From Vreelandella sulfidaeris (lineage in GTDB: Bacteria > Pseudomonadota > Gammaproteobacteria > Pseudomonadales > Halomonadaceae), in assembly GCA_007182875.1 (NCBI GenBank), contig AP019514.1:3410001-3474000 (forward strand): a DNA stretch of 64,000 nucleotides, read 5' to 3'. Of this stretch, positions 1-8,951 are shown piece by piece. Each line of letters opens with the position of its first letter. Within the stretch, counting starts at the first letter, position 1. A model generated the notes under the pieces. The model was not told the origin of the DNA. It searched no databases and saw nothing but the letters and a program-made list of their open reading frames with translations. The position numbers and the translations under genes were made by a program.

Positions 1-89
1 GTAATGGCAAAGCAGAACCCTACGATCTAAATGGTCAGGCGCAGTTGCGTGACCAACTGCTGGCGCTCATTGATGGGCTTGATATCTAG
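1..89 (+). CDS. 3' end of an unidentified protein
   Basis: An open frame enters from the left edge and ends at the TAG at 87-89. The visible tail is about 28 residues and ends QLLALIDGLDI. It is hydrophilic with a leucine-rich end and has no motif I can assign. It converges on the permease gene that ends at 98, only 8 bases away, which supports a real gene end here. Only the last few per cent of the protein is visible, so I propose no function. Confidence 0.45.
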   Translation, partial: NGKAEPYDLNGQAQLRDQLLALIDGLDI

Positions 90-97
90 CTTAGCCG

Positions 98-1126
98 CTA
101 CCCAGTGAGTGGATGACGTTGCTGAGCAGGCGGCTCATTTAGAAGTGGCCCACTCGCAGGCTGCGCAATGCCCGCGATGCTAAGTGAAACACCTAGAATC
201 ACAATCAGCGCACCACCCGCTAACGCCACCCAGCCGGTGACTTTTTGCACACTGCGCTGACTATGCTGTTGCTTGGTTAAGCGCCGCTGAGCCCAACCGC
301 GGGCTAAAATACTGGCCAATGCGAGTGCCGAGACGGTGATGCCCGTGCCTAGCGACATTGCTAACACAGAGGCCATGCCTACTTCGAACTGGCCCAGTAG
401 ACTGGCAGCTCCCAGCATCAACACCGCCCCGCTACAGGGACGCATGCCAATGGCGCCTACGGTCATTATCGCCGTTCGCCAATCTAACGCCTGCTGAGGT
501 TTAATATGATGCGCGCCACCGCAACAGTGGCTGTGCTCCTGGCTGTGGCTGTGGCTGTGGCTGTGGCTGTGGCTGTGGCTGTGGCTGTGGCTGTGGTCAT
601 TACGATGGGCCTGATAGGCTGCGCGCAATTGCTTAACGGCTCGCCAGCATAGCCACCCCCTAGCGCGGCGACTAGCAGAAAACTAGCCTGCTCCACCCAG
701 GCAACGCTGCCCATGGCTTGTCGGGTTATCCAACCTAAGCCATAAACCAACACGACGACCAGCAAAATAGCGGTAATGCCCTGCAGTAGAGAGGCGGCAA
801 AGAGAGTCCTAGAGCGCGTTTGACCGCGCCACCATGGTGGCCAAATAGGTCGCCAGCACGGCTTTACCGTGCCCTGGCCCAGCTGCATGAAATACGCCGT
901 AGGCAAAGCTAATGCTTAACAAACTCACCCATGTCGCCATCGTAGGAGTACGTGACAATTCGGTAATCGCCAGGGTCAACGAGCGATGCAGATCGCGCTG
1001 CCACCCGAGCAGCTGATAGCTCACGCTCTGAAACCCGCCTTGCCAAACGATAATAATCACTGCTGCGACGAGCAGCAGACCCAGCATTAACCCTAGGTGA
1101 CGTGTAAAGGAGCGTGTTAAGGACAT
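98..1126 (-). CDS. NicO/RcnA-type nickel-cobalt permease with His-rich loop (frameshifted)
   Basis: Predicted inner-membrane Ni2+/Co2+ permease of the NicO/RcnA family. The frame is split into three overlapping pieces (809-1126, 484-906, 98-628), which together give about 340 residues. Piece 1 carries an N-terminal membrane segment and HAAGPGHGKAVLATYLA, the NicO signature. Piece 2 is hydrophobic. Piece 3 begins with a long Ser-His repeat ending in CCGGAHH, then IGMRPCSGAVL and two or three more membrane helices. The His-rich cytoplasmic loop is typical of metal-binding loops in this family. The gene is last in an operon with DUF1007 and two lipoproteins; NicO-DUF1007 pairs are common. Metal and direction of transport cannot be told from sequence. 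The breaks look like single-base indels. Confidence 0.8.
541..594 (+). repeat. GGCTGT hexanucleotide repeat, nine copies, encoding (Ser-His)n
   Basis: Nine uninterrupted copies of GGCTGT. On the coding (minus) strand they encode alternating Ser and His in the metal-binding loop of the nickel/cobalt permease. The six-base unit keeps the frame, so copy-number slippage would change loop length and histidine count without inactivating the gene. Confidence 0.95.
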
Positions 1127-1204
1127 CTTACCGTTCCACTGAGAAAACTGTTACAAGGTAACATAATTATAAAATAACGCGGCAACGACATTTCCGAACA
1201 GCGC

Positions 1205-1863
1205 CTAACGACAATCAATTTGGCCGGTTTCTGCAAAATAGCGCCCCAAGCCTGGCTCACCACTTTCATCCTTATCGAGCAACGCCGCTTGCATCACGAC
1301 TTCTGGGTCAGGGTCAGCGGGAAGAATAGCGAGCTCACAGGCAGGCTCGCCGTTATATATCAGCGCATCATCCCGCGGCTGACCGTCTTCCTCTTCATGG
1401 ACTACTTCGATGTAGTAGGTGGGGTCAAACACTTGATAGCTAAGTAGCGAGTCTGTCAGCGGCTGAGGCGTTTCCAGAGGCAGAATAAACATAAAGATGA
1501 GCCGCCCATCGCGCTCCATAGCGGTATATTCGATGACCTCCCCAACGCCTGGGGCGCATTGTTGATGCGCACTTCGGTTAAATAATGTTGTGTAGCAAGA
1601 TTATCGCGTATCTCTTTGCCCAACTGATCAAGCCCCTCTTCGAGACTTGCGCCCTCGGCCTGCTGTAGTTCCTCAAAGACAACCAAGCTATAGAAGGGGT
1701 CCATTCGCCACGTTTGATGCAAGCTGCTCACCAACCCCTGATCATCGGTGATGACCCGGACACTCAAGTCGATCCAGCCGTGAGGGTGGGCATGAGTGTT
1801 AGGACTGATCAGAAAGCTACTCATCGCCAATACAAATGCTACTGAAATACTCGTTTCTCTCAT
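1205..1863 (-). CDS. DUF1007 family periplasmic protein (frameshifted)
   Basis: A signal peptide of about 25 residues ends near SPNTHAHPHGWIDL. The HPHGW motif followed by a WRMDPFYS segment is characteristic of DUF1007 proteins, which are usually encoded next to Ni/Co or Zn transporters. The reading frame breaks near 1520-1550. The N-terminal piece is 1456-1863 and the C-terminal piece, ending with a GQIDCR tail, is 1205-1519. Joined length is about 219 residues, normal for the family. The start at 1863 overlaps the stop of the upstream lipoprotein by four bases, indicating translational coupling. The NicO permease follows about 80 bases downstream. Probably a periplasmic metal-handling partner; this role is inferred from context. 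Confidence 0.78.
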
Positions 1864-2218
1864 GGCGCGACGCCCAACTTATGCTGTAAGGCGACAAGCC
1901 ACGGATCTAACAAATAGGGCGGCAGGGCTGATTCCCACGTAGTGCTGACACACGCACGCGGCTACCGCTGCCCTCTTCGCTCACCTGTAGCTGTAGCTGA
2001 TACTCCGGCCAACGAGCAAGCGATGCCTCAGCGCGCCCCAGCGAAAGATCCGCATGGCGAACGACGTACCCCTGCTCCATCATCAACTCAACCGCTTCGT
2101 GGAAGGTCTGCTGTGATGGGGTAGCATAAACCAACTCACGCGGCTCTACGGGAGCTGTGGAAGCACACCCGCCCAACCCTCCGATAATTCCGATTATTAA
2201 CCAATGGCGAATATTCAT
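1860..2218 (-). CDS. small lipoprotein (frameshifted near its end)
   Basis: Starts MNIRHWLIIGIIGGLGGCAS, a lipoprotein signal peptide with lipobox LGGC. The body contains EAVELMMEQGYVVRHADLSLG and VRVSALR, resembling in pattern the lipoprotein encoded just upstream, so the two may be distant paralogues. The uninterrupted frame stops at 1907. Shifting frame near 1945 extends the protein through YLLDPWLVALQHKLGVAP to a TGA at 1860-1862, which overlaps the DUF1007 start as ATGA. That neat junction is why I prefer the longer version, about 119 residues. Function unknown; outer-membrane-anchored, periplasm-facing, in the metal permease operon. Confidence 0.65.
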
Positions 2219-2768
2219 AATGGACTCCCGTTGGTCGGCACAGCTTGGGCAAAATCAGTCTGAAAGCGCTGGCAGAAGTCGTCATTACTGGCGCTGTAGG
2301 ATTCGCGTAGATCCCCCACTGATCGAAGCGGCGGATATCACGGGAAATGCGTATATGGGCATCCTTGACCAATAGCGACACACGCTCCACTTCCACCGGC
2401 TGCTGCCCAACGCCACCACCAAAGCCAATACCGCCTATGCCAAGGCCCACACCACCACTTCCAATGCCCAAACCACCGAACAGGCGCATGCCACTTCCAT
2501 AGCCGTAGGCGTTATCGTAGGGATCGTAGTAACCATGCAGCTCCCGTTCACGGCTCGCACTGACCAGCCCTAAAGCCGTATCGGTAGTATCCAAGCTAAA
2601 TCCCCATTCGGTCAGGAGCTCAACGCTGGTTTCTAACGCCTGTTCATCGGAGGTGGGGAAATAGCACGCAGCCGCTGGCGCTGGCTCCGCTTGAGGCAGC
2701 CGATCAGGCACCACCTGGCAGCCAGCAAGCACAAGCAGGCAGGTTAAACTTATCGGTATCGACTTCAT
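2215..2768 (-). CDS. lipoprotein with glycine-rich centre (frameshifted near its end)
   Basis: I chose the start at 2768 because it gives MKSIPISLTCLLVLAGCQVV, a clear lipoprotein signal with lipobox LAGC. An in-frame upstream ATG exists but would bury the signal. A domain around SVELLTEWGFSLDTTDTALG resembles the next lipoprotein. A glycine-rich stretch follows (GGLGIGSGGVGLGIGGIG, residues about 97-125), then VERVSLLVKDAHIRISRDIRRFD. One frameshift near 2305 restores an ending FQTDFAQAVPTNGSPL with a TGA overlapping the next start. First gene of the lipoprotein-lipoprotein-DUF1007-NicO operon. Function not recognised. Confidence 0.65.
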
Positions 2769-2865
2769 GTGAGTTCCTCTAACGGACGAGGCCGCTGGTT
2801 TGCCGATGATTAGGGCGCTAAGCTCGCCAAAGGTGGCCGGAATGAATGACACTATTTTAGTAGCT

Positions 2866-2963
2866 CTGTTTTAAAGATACTGTTTTAAAGGTTCTGTTTT
2901 AAAGACTCTGTTTTAAAGACCCTGTTTTAAAGACCCTGTTTTAATGAAAATGTTTTGAAACAA
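2866..2963. repeat. 14-bp tandem repeat, seven degenerate copies
   Basis: Consecutive 14-base units of the form CTGTTTTAAAGACC start at 2866, 2880, 2894, 2908, 2922, 2936 and 2950. Five share CTGTTTTAAAG exactly and the last two have decayed. They fill the intergenic region between the divergent lipoprotein operon and the glycerate kinase gene and stop 16 bases before the kinase start. Each unit contains TTTTAA, so the array could sit within promoters of either gene. There is no unique spacer between units, so this is not a CRISPR array. Confidence 0.95.
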
Positions 2964-2979
2964 ATATTTTGCGGAGACC

Positions 2980-4118
2980 ATGCCAATGAATGTCCTGCTT
3001 TGCCCCGACAGCTTTAAAGATGCACTGAGCGCACAGGATGCCGCCAGCGCCATGGCGCGCGGTGTTAAAAGCGCCGCACCAGATGCGCAGGTGCAAATCT
3101 GCCCTCTAGCTGACGGCGGTGAAGGCAGTTTAGATGCATTGATCGCCGCGACAGGCGCCGAGCGTCGCCAGCTAGCCGTGCAAGATGCCCTGGGGCGCCC
3201 TCGTCAAGCAACCTGGGGCTGGCTGAGCGACCAGCGTACCGCGTTTATTGAATTGGCAGAAGCCAGCGGTTTACAGCACCTTGCAGCCGATGAGCGCAAT
3301 GCACTGCACACCTCCACCTTTGGGGTCGGGGAACTGCTGCTGGCAGCGCTGGACCAGGGCGCTGAAAAAGCGCTTTTACTGCTCGGCGGTAGCGCCACCA
3401 ATGATGGCGGTGCCGGTATGTTGCAGGCACTCGGCGCCCGCTTTTTTGATCAAAACGGCAACGCACTACCCCCGGCGGCGCTGCGCTTTGCCAACTGGCC
3501 TGCTTGGAGCTTGACGGGCTAGACCCGCGCTTGGCCCGACTCACCCTGGAGGCGGCGGTTGATGTTGATAACCCACTGTTAGGGAGAACGGGGTGCCAGT
3601 GCGATATTTGGCCCACAAAAGGCGCTTCACCGGAAGACGTTGAGCAACTCGACCGAGCGCTTAGCCACTTCGCCGATATCAGTGCTCAGCTATTAGGCGA
3701 CGACTACCGAACGCTGCCAGGTGCAGGGGCGGCAGGGTGGGATGGGGTTTGCTGCAAAAGCATTTTTAAATGCGACGTTAAAACCGGGATTGAAATGATT
3801 ATGCAGCAAGCCAACATGGCCACGCTCTTGGCCCGCGCCGACCTAGTGATTACCGGCGAAGGTCGCCTGGATGGGCAAAGTTTGGCGGGTAAAACACCAA
3901 TCGGTGTTTCTCGCGCTGCGCAACGCTTTAACAAACCCGTGATCGTGCTGGCGGGCAGCCTTGGCGATGGCTGGCAAGCCTGTTTTGATGAAGGTGTGAC
4001 GGCGGCTTTCGCGTTGGCCGATGGCCCTATGACGTTAAACAATGCGCTACCGCGTACCGCCGAGCTACTCGAAGCGCGCTGTGAAAGTTTGCTGCGCCTA
4101 TGGGTACATAAACCTTGA
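2980..4118 (+). CDS. glycerate 2-kinase, GlxK/GarK family (frameshifted)
   Basis: Phosphorylates D-glycerate with ATP. Matches the GlxK/GarK family: N-terminus NVLLCPDSFKDALSA, then PLADGGEG, then GGSATNDGGAGMLQALGARF, and late ITGEGRLDGQSLAGK. Length of about 378 residues is normal. The frame breaks near 3510. Inside the second half two stretches read as nonsense (around 3590-3620 and 3740-3790) but become family-like (ERGASAIFGPQKGAS and AAGGMGFAAKAFLNAT) when single bases are removed and restored, so compensating indels are present. Start is 2980 or the ATG at 2986; both follow GGAG at 2972-2975. Monocistronic. Confidence 0.85.
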
Positions 4119-4334
4119 AAAACGCGCAGGCCTTGAAAAGAGGCTTAGCGCCAGCATCTAACGAATAATCGCCCGTTAAAGACAGATGCCTAATGGCGTC
4201 GCACTATGGCGGCAATGCAAAAAACCTGTTTTGCATTGCACCAAAGACACCCTATTCTGAAAAGCTGTACTGAAGAACGATGTTGGAAACACGCACTAAC
4301 CGCCGCATACTGTGGCACAACGAGGGAGCAGGAT

Positions 4335-4809
4335 ATGACTGATACCAATAGCATTGGTCTACATGAAGGTAGCGCTAGTCAACTCGCCGAAAAGCTTAAC
4401 CACCTGCTGGCCAACTACCAAATTTTCTACATGAACGTGCGCGGCTACCACTGGAATGTCAGGGTAACGACTTTTTTGAGCTGCACGCCAAGTTTGAAGA
4501 ATTTTACACCGACCTTCTGACCAAAGTGGACGAGGTTGCCGAGCGTATCCTTACCCTAGGCCATAAGCCGGTACACGCTTACAGTGACTACGTAACGCTG
4601 TCGCGCATCCAGGAAGATAAAGATGTCCACGACGGCACCACCTGTGTAAAAGGCGTGCTTAAAGGCTACCAGACAATCATCGAGCTACAGCGCGAACTGC
4701 TGGCGCTGGCTTCTGACGCCGATGATGAAGGCACCGCGGCTCAAGCCGGTGACTACATTCGCGAGCAGGAAAAACGATCTGGATGCTTAACGCCTATTTA
4801 AGCAAATAA
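4335..4809 (+). CDS. dps: Dps/ferritin-like DNA-protection protein (frameshifted)
   Basis: Dps-type dodecameric ferritin that stores iron and consumes peroxide. MTDTNSIGLHEG is followed by LNHLLANYQIFYMNVRGYHWNV (ferroxidase His in YHWN), then after a frame change FFELHAKFEEFYTDLLTKVDEVAERI (second ligand set) and a C-terminal helix ending IWMLNAYLSK once a missing A near 4772 is restored. Total about 157 residues. The start at 4335 follows AGGAG at 4327-4331 and is consistent with the family N-terminus. Two single-base deletions, one near 4460 and one near 4772. Monocistronic, closed by the terminator at 4857-4883. Confidence 0.85.
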
Positions 4810-4843
4810 GGGCTAAGCAAATAAGTGTTAAGTAAATAAGCGC
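4799..4843 (+). repeat. 15-bp tandem repeat x3 reiterating the dps stop codon
   Basis: Three consecutive 15-base units, TAAGCAAATAAGGGC, TAAGCAAATAAGTGT and TAAGTAAATAAGCGC. The first contains the last Ser-Lys codons and TAA stop of dps, and each later copy repeats an equivalent AAATAA. It looks like tandem duplication of the gene's 3' end. Confidence 0.9.
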
Positions 4844-4856
4844 ACTTTTATGGCGT

Positions 4857-4883
4857 AAAACGGCACCGTCTAGGTGCCGTTTT
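4857..4883. terminator. bidirectional intrinsic terminator between dps and pepD
   Basis: AAAACGGCACC and GGTGCCGTTTT form an 11-bp perfect stem with a five-base loop, flanked by A and T runs. It lies between convergent dps and pepD and can serve both. Confidence 0.93.
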
Positions 4884-4900
4884 GTATTCGCCAGGGAGAG

Positions 4901-6367
4901 CTAGCGCTGACCAGCAAGATCCTCAATCAATGCCCGCAGCATTAACCAAAACTCCTCAACCGAGGCTAATTCAACCCGCTCGTCCGGTGAATGGGCGCCG
5001 CGAATTAGCGGACCAAACGAGATCATATCCAAGTGCGGGTACTTGCTACCTAAAATGCCGCATTCAAGCCCGGCATGAATTACCTTTACCTCTGGCTCAT
5101 GGCCCAACAGCGACGCGTGGCGTGCGTTGAAGGTTGCCAGCAACTCGCCATCGGGATTAGGTGCCCAGCCTGGGTAGCCGTTCTCGACTTTTACCCGTGC
5201 GCCAATCAAACCAAACAGTGCCTTAAAGCGGTCCGCCATGGCGACTACCGCACTGTCGTGCAGTGAACGTACTAGTGCACAGAGGTGTAATCGTCCTTTC
5301 TCAAGGCTTAAGACGCCCAGGTTATTGGACGTTTCCACCACACCCGGCACATCAGCACTCATCCGCTCTACCCCACAAGGGGCCGCGTGAAGCGCTGCCA
5401 GCAGCATAACGCTGGCATCCAACGTTAGCGGCTCGACATCGGGATGTTCCGATAAGCGCTGGGCACTGATTTTAAGACCGCTGTCGCCGCTGCCCAGCTC
5501 TCTTAATAGAATCGTTTCCAGCCCAGCAATCGCGACCAACGCTGCATCTACCTCATCGGCGGGCAGTGCCACTTGGGCAAACGCTTCACGGGGGATCGCA
5601 TTGCGTAAGGTGCCTCCGTGGTAGCTAATCAAACGCGCATCAAATGCTTCCAAAGAACGCAGCACTCTGACTAACAACCGGTTAGCATTACCTAACGGCT
5701 TGTGGATATCCATGCCCGAGTGGCCACCCTTAAGGCCGGTCAGGGCAATTTCAACGACCCGTTCGTGCTCACCCGCCGCGGCGCTCGGCAGTTGCGCATC
5801 GACTTCCACGTCGGCCCCACCTGCGCAGCCGATATACACCTGGCCACGGTCCTCACTGTCCAGGTTAAGCAGCAGCGAGCCTTCCAGCCAGTTCTCAGCC
5901 AGGTTCAGCGCACCTCCCATGGAGGTCTCTTCTTCCAGGGTAAAAAGTGCTTCCAGCGGCCCGTGACGTAAGTCGGGATCTTCCAATACGGCCAGAATGG
6001 CCGCCACGCCCAAGCCATTATCTGCCCCCAGGGTGGTGCCTTCGGCGTGCAGCCAACCGTCGGCTACGTAGGTGCTGATCGGGTCGCGAGTAAAGTCATG
6101 GGCGTGACCGCTATTGGCTTGAGCCACCATATCCAGATGGCCCTGGAGCACGACGCCGGGTGCTTGTTCACAACCGGGAGAGGCTGGTTTACGGAGTCGT
6201 AAATTACCGAAGGCATCGCGGTCGTAGGCTAAGCCTTGGGCATCGGCCCACTCTTCGAGAATGGCGACCAGTGCCGCTTCATGACCCGAGGGGCGAGGTG
6301 TATTGCAGAGTGTTCGGAAGTGGCGCCAAACCAGGCTAGGTGCCATCGCTTCAAGATGTGCGTTCAT
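4901..6367 (-). CDS. pepD: aminoacyl-histidine dipeptidase (PepD, peptidase M20C)
   Basis: Cytosolic metallodipeptidase that cleaves Xaa-His dipeptides such as carnosine. It is one of the few intact genes here: 488 residues, the usual length. Metal-binding residues are visible: H77 and D79 in LQGHLDMVAQ, D116 in GTTLGADNG, E145/E146 in LFTLEEETSMGG, D170 in LLNLDSED, and a late His in RGAHSPDERVE. The central GLKGGHSGMDIHKPLGNA is the M20 dimerisation/lid segment. Start MNAHLEAMAP at 6367 fits the family. It is followed upstream on the same strand by tmcA with a 27-base gap, so the two may be co-transcribed. Confidence 0.95.
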   Translation of the reverse strand: MNAHLEAMAPSLVWRHFRTLCNTPRPSGHEAALVAILEEWADAQGLAYDRDAFGNLRLRKPASPGCEQAPGVVLQGHLDMVAQANSGHAHDFTRDPISTYVADGWLHAEGTTLGADNGLGVAAILAVLEDPDLRHGPLEALFTLEEETSMGGALNLAENWLEGSLLLNLDSEDRGQVYIGCAGGADVEVDAQLPSAAAGEHERVVEIALTGLKGGHSGMDIHKPLGNANRLLVRVLRSLEAFDARLISYHGGTLRNAIPREAFAQVALPADEVDAALVAIAGLETILLRELGSGDSGLKISAQRLSEHPDVEPLTLDASVMLLAALHAAPCGVERMSADVPGVVETSNNLGVLSLEKGRLHLCALVRSLHDSAVVAMADRFKALFGLIGARVKVENGYPGWAPNPDGELLATFNARHASLLGHEPEVKVIHAGLECGILGSKYPHLDMISFGPLIRGAHSPDERVELASVEEFWLMLRALIEDLAGQR

Positions 6368-6394
6368 AAAGGCTCTTCGTTATCGGCAACCGGT

Positions 6395-8565
6395 CTACTT
6401 TACCGGCTCGATGAGGTTATTTACAGCGAGACGTAGGGCTTTCACTGCATCATTATGAGCATTCGTTAAGGCTCTATTTTGTAACGCCCAGGCCGCTACT
6501 TGTCGAAGCGACTGCTGCTGCATTTCCGTTAAGGCACAGCGGCTGGCTTCACGCGCCAACGCTTGCAAAGCCGGGCGAGCAAGGACCGGATCGCGATGCG
6601 CGGTCGCCACATCTTCGATGTCCTGCCAATCACGCGCGCTAAGCGGAATGCTCGGCATCTGCTCTAGTAGCAATACAACCACCGAGGCGGGCAGCGCTTT
6701 TAATTCAAACGCCAACAGGCTAGGAGGGCTGCCTGAAAGCGCTCATAGAGGTCAGCAAGTACCGCTTCGCCCTGTGTATTTAGCGCCTTTGCCACCATCA
6801 CGGCAAACTCACCGGTCGATGCCTCGCGGGTAATACCTAAGCGCACCGGCGAAAAGCCTAGTGTCAGCCAAAAACGCAGCAGCGACGCCTCAGCACCAAA
6901 GGTTGCGCCATAAAGCGCGATCCCCTGCTGCTTTGCAGTGGCCATATCATCGTGCAGCAGCGCGTGACCTAGCCCTTGGCGGCGACGCTCGGGGTGGGTA
7001 GCGATACGCACCACTCGGCGCCAGCGCGCAGTCAACGCTTCACGGCTACCGGCATGCGTTGCCAACGACTGGGCCAATAGATGCCCCTGAGGGCGACGTT
7101 CACCGCGGGCGACTTGATTGGCCAGCACGGCCTCAAAACCACCTTCTTCCTGAGTGACCAAGATCGCCTGAGGCTCATGCTGCTGTTCAACCATTCGCAG
7201 TGCCGTGCCGGGGCCGTCGAGCAACTGGCGCAGGTCGTTGGGGCTAGTGCGGTAGTGGGACTGCACCAACAACCCAAACAGCTTTTCCAGTGCAGTATCA
7301 TCCTTGGCAAGCCAAGCACGATCAATCGTTTCCGTCGCCCCTGTGTTTTCTGTCGCTACTATGCTTTCTTGTCGCTGCGCGATAGGCAGCGATGCTTTTA
7401 ACAGCAGCAGTTGATTGACTACCGTTTCCAGCGGGTCACCACGGTGCCAACGGATCGGCGCATCAAGCACTAGCGCCTTCCATTGAGGCGTCAGCCGATC
7501 AAGGGTTGCACGAAAGCGCAGCGCGAATCCTCGCCCTGAGCCCTCATAGCCATGCACGGTGGTGGCAAAGGCAATACGCGGGAAAGCGGTCAGCCACTGT
7601 CCCAGCAAGGGCGGCGGGTATCGCCGCCGCCTCATCAACTCATTAAATAACTGCCGTCGCCGCCCTGCTGCTGTGCATTGATCTGCTCGGTTAAGCGATC
7701 AGGCGGCAAAAACATCAGCTCACTGCCCTGGGCCAGCACAAAGTGGCCTGGACCAACGCGACGGCCATCCGGGCAGAGCGCTGCTACCCGCTCAAACACG
7801 CTCTCCACCGAACTCAGCCGCGGTGCGGTGAGCACTATTCGTTGGTTTTTTTTCATTAGCAGCCGTGCGCAGGCAATACCCAGCGCCGCGCTTTTGCCAC
7901 GCCCACGATCGGCGGTTATTACCAATGGGCGGCGGCGCTTTAAGCCAACGAGCTGTTTCACTGCGTAGGCTTGATCAGCGGTCAGGCAGTCGCTATCGCC
8001 ACTTTCAGTTTCATCTGCGTTGCACAAAGGCAGTCGAGGCAGGTTCAGCGCTTGGCCAGCGTGCCAACGCACTATTTGAGTTGAAGTCTTCAATTGACGC
8101 GCTAAGCGCGCCAGGTAGTGGCAAGTGAGGTCTGACCAGTGCCAGGGATAATCAGCAAAACGGGCGTAGTCTGGATCGGGCGCCTCTCCCCATGGCTGCG
8201 GTGTGATAAGTACCAACAAGCCACCCGCGGTGACCGTCCCCGCCAGGGCTCCCAATGCTTCCGGGTCAAACCCAGTGACATGGGTCTCCAACACCACTCA
8301 GTTGATGTTCTGCCCCCAGGCGCATGCGCGCTTTACGTGGCGAAAGCAGCGGCGAGAGCGGCGCATTTTCATCGCCCACCCACAAGGGAGCCTGCCAAGC
8401 GTAGGCCTGCCACAGCGCCTTTGCTAAGGCCCGACACTGCACAGCATCGCCGCTTAACCATACCAATTGGCGCCAGCGGCGGTGGGCTAAACGTTGCGCG
8501 TGATGAGTTAGCGCTGCCACCCTGCGCTGTTGTTGACGGCTGCCTAGCTCACGGTCCTCTAGCAC
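6395..8565 (-). CDS. tmcA: tRNA(Met) cytidine acetyltransferase TmcA (frameshifted)
   Basis: Acetylates the wobble cytidine of elongator tRNA-Met using acetyl-CoA and ATP. Four frame pieces (8266-8565, 7635-8297, 6700-7638, 6395-6715) join into about 722 residues, close to the family size. Visible parts in order: N-terminal domain; helicase-like ATPase with Walker A TADRGRGKSAALG; GNAT acetyltransferase core with VVRIATHPERRRQGLGHALL (acetyl-CoA loop) and LRFWLTLGFSPVRLG; and a helical C-terminal tail. Start is a GTG at 8565 preceded by a purine-rich GGGAAGAGA. At least three single-base indels. Divergent from the TRAP transporter genes. Confidence 0.9.
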
Positions 8566-8951
8566 GCGGTCTCTTCCCCTGCTCGACTGTTTCCCATTAC
8601 GTCACCCCATCAAGCGTTGCGATGTGTCTCTGGCAGCAAGGCCTTTGCTTACAACTTTGGTTTAATGATTTAACCACTTTCAACGTTTTTATGCTGTTTT
8701 ACCGCTCATATTGGTTCTCATTAGTGCTTTCAAGTAATTGTTTAAAAAGAAATACAATTATTTAGTAGTCAAAACCAAAGCGACACTTCCTTACATTACT
8801 GATATTGCGCTGCAGCGGTGTTGTTGTGCTAGTTTAGCTCTGCAGTGCTTAACACCCTTTGTTTACGTAAACGTAACCCAGCAGCACTGCACTTTCCTGA
8901 CTTCAGGTAACCAACACTAATAACGCCACACGCCAAACCAGGAAATACACC
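8566..8951. promoter_or_regulatory. intergenic promoter region between tmcA and the TRAP operon
   Basis: About 385 bases without a convincing gene; AT-rich compared with flanks. A perfect 12-bp palindrome GTTTACGTAAAC at 8861-8872 lies 80 bases upstream of the TRAP binding-protein start and is a plausible operator. CCAGGAAA just before 8952 is the ribosome-binding site. No clear -35/-10 pair could be chosen by eye. Confidence 0.5.

Noticed and set aside
2866..2963. CRISPR-like array
   Set aside because: Units are 14 bases and directly adjacent with no unique spacers, and no cas gene is in the window. It is a simple tandem repeat.
8139..8765. Plus-strand frame of 208 codons opposite tmcA
   Set aside because: It is antisense to TmcA domains that are recognisable on the minus strand, and its second half runs into the intergenic region with low-complexity sequence.
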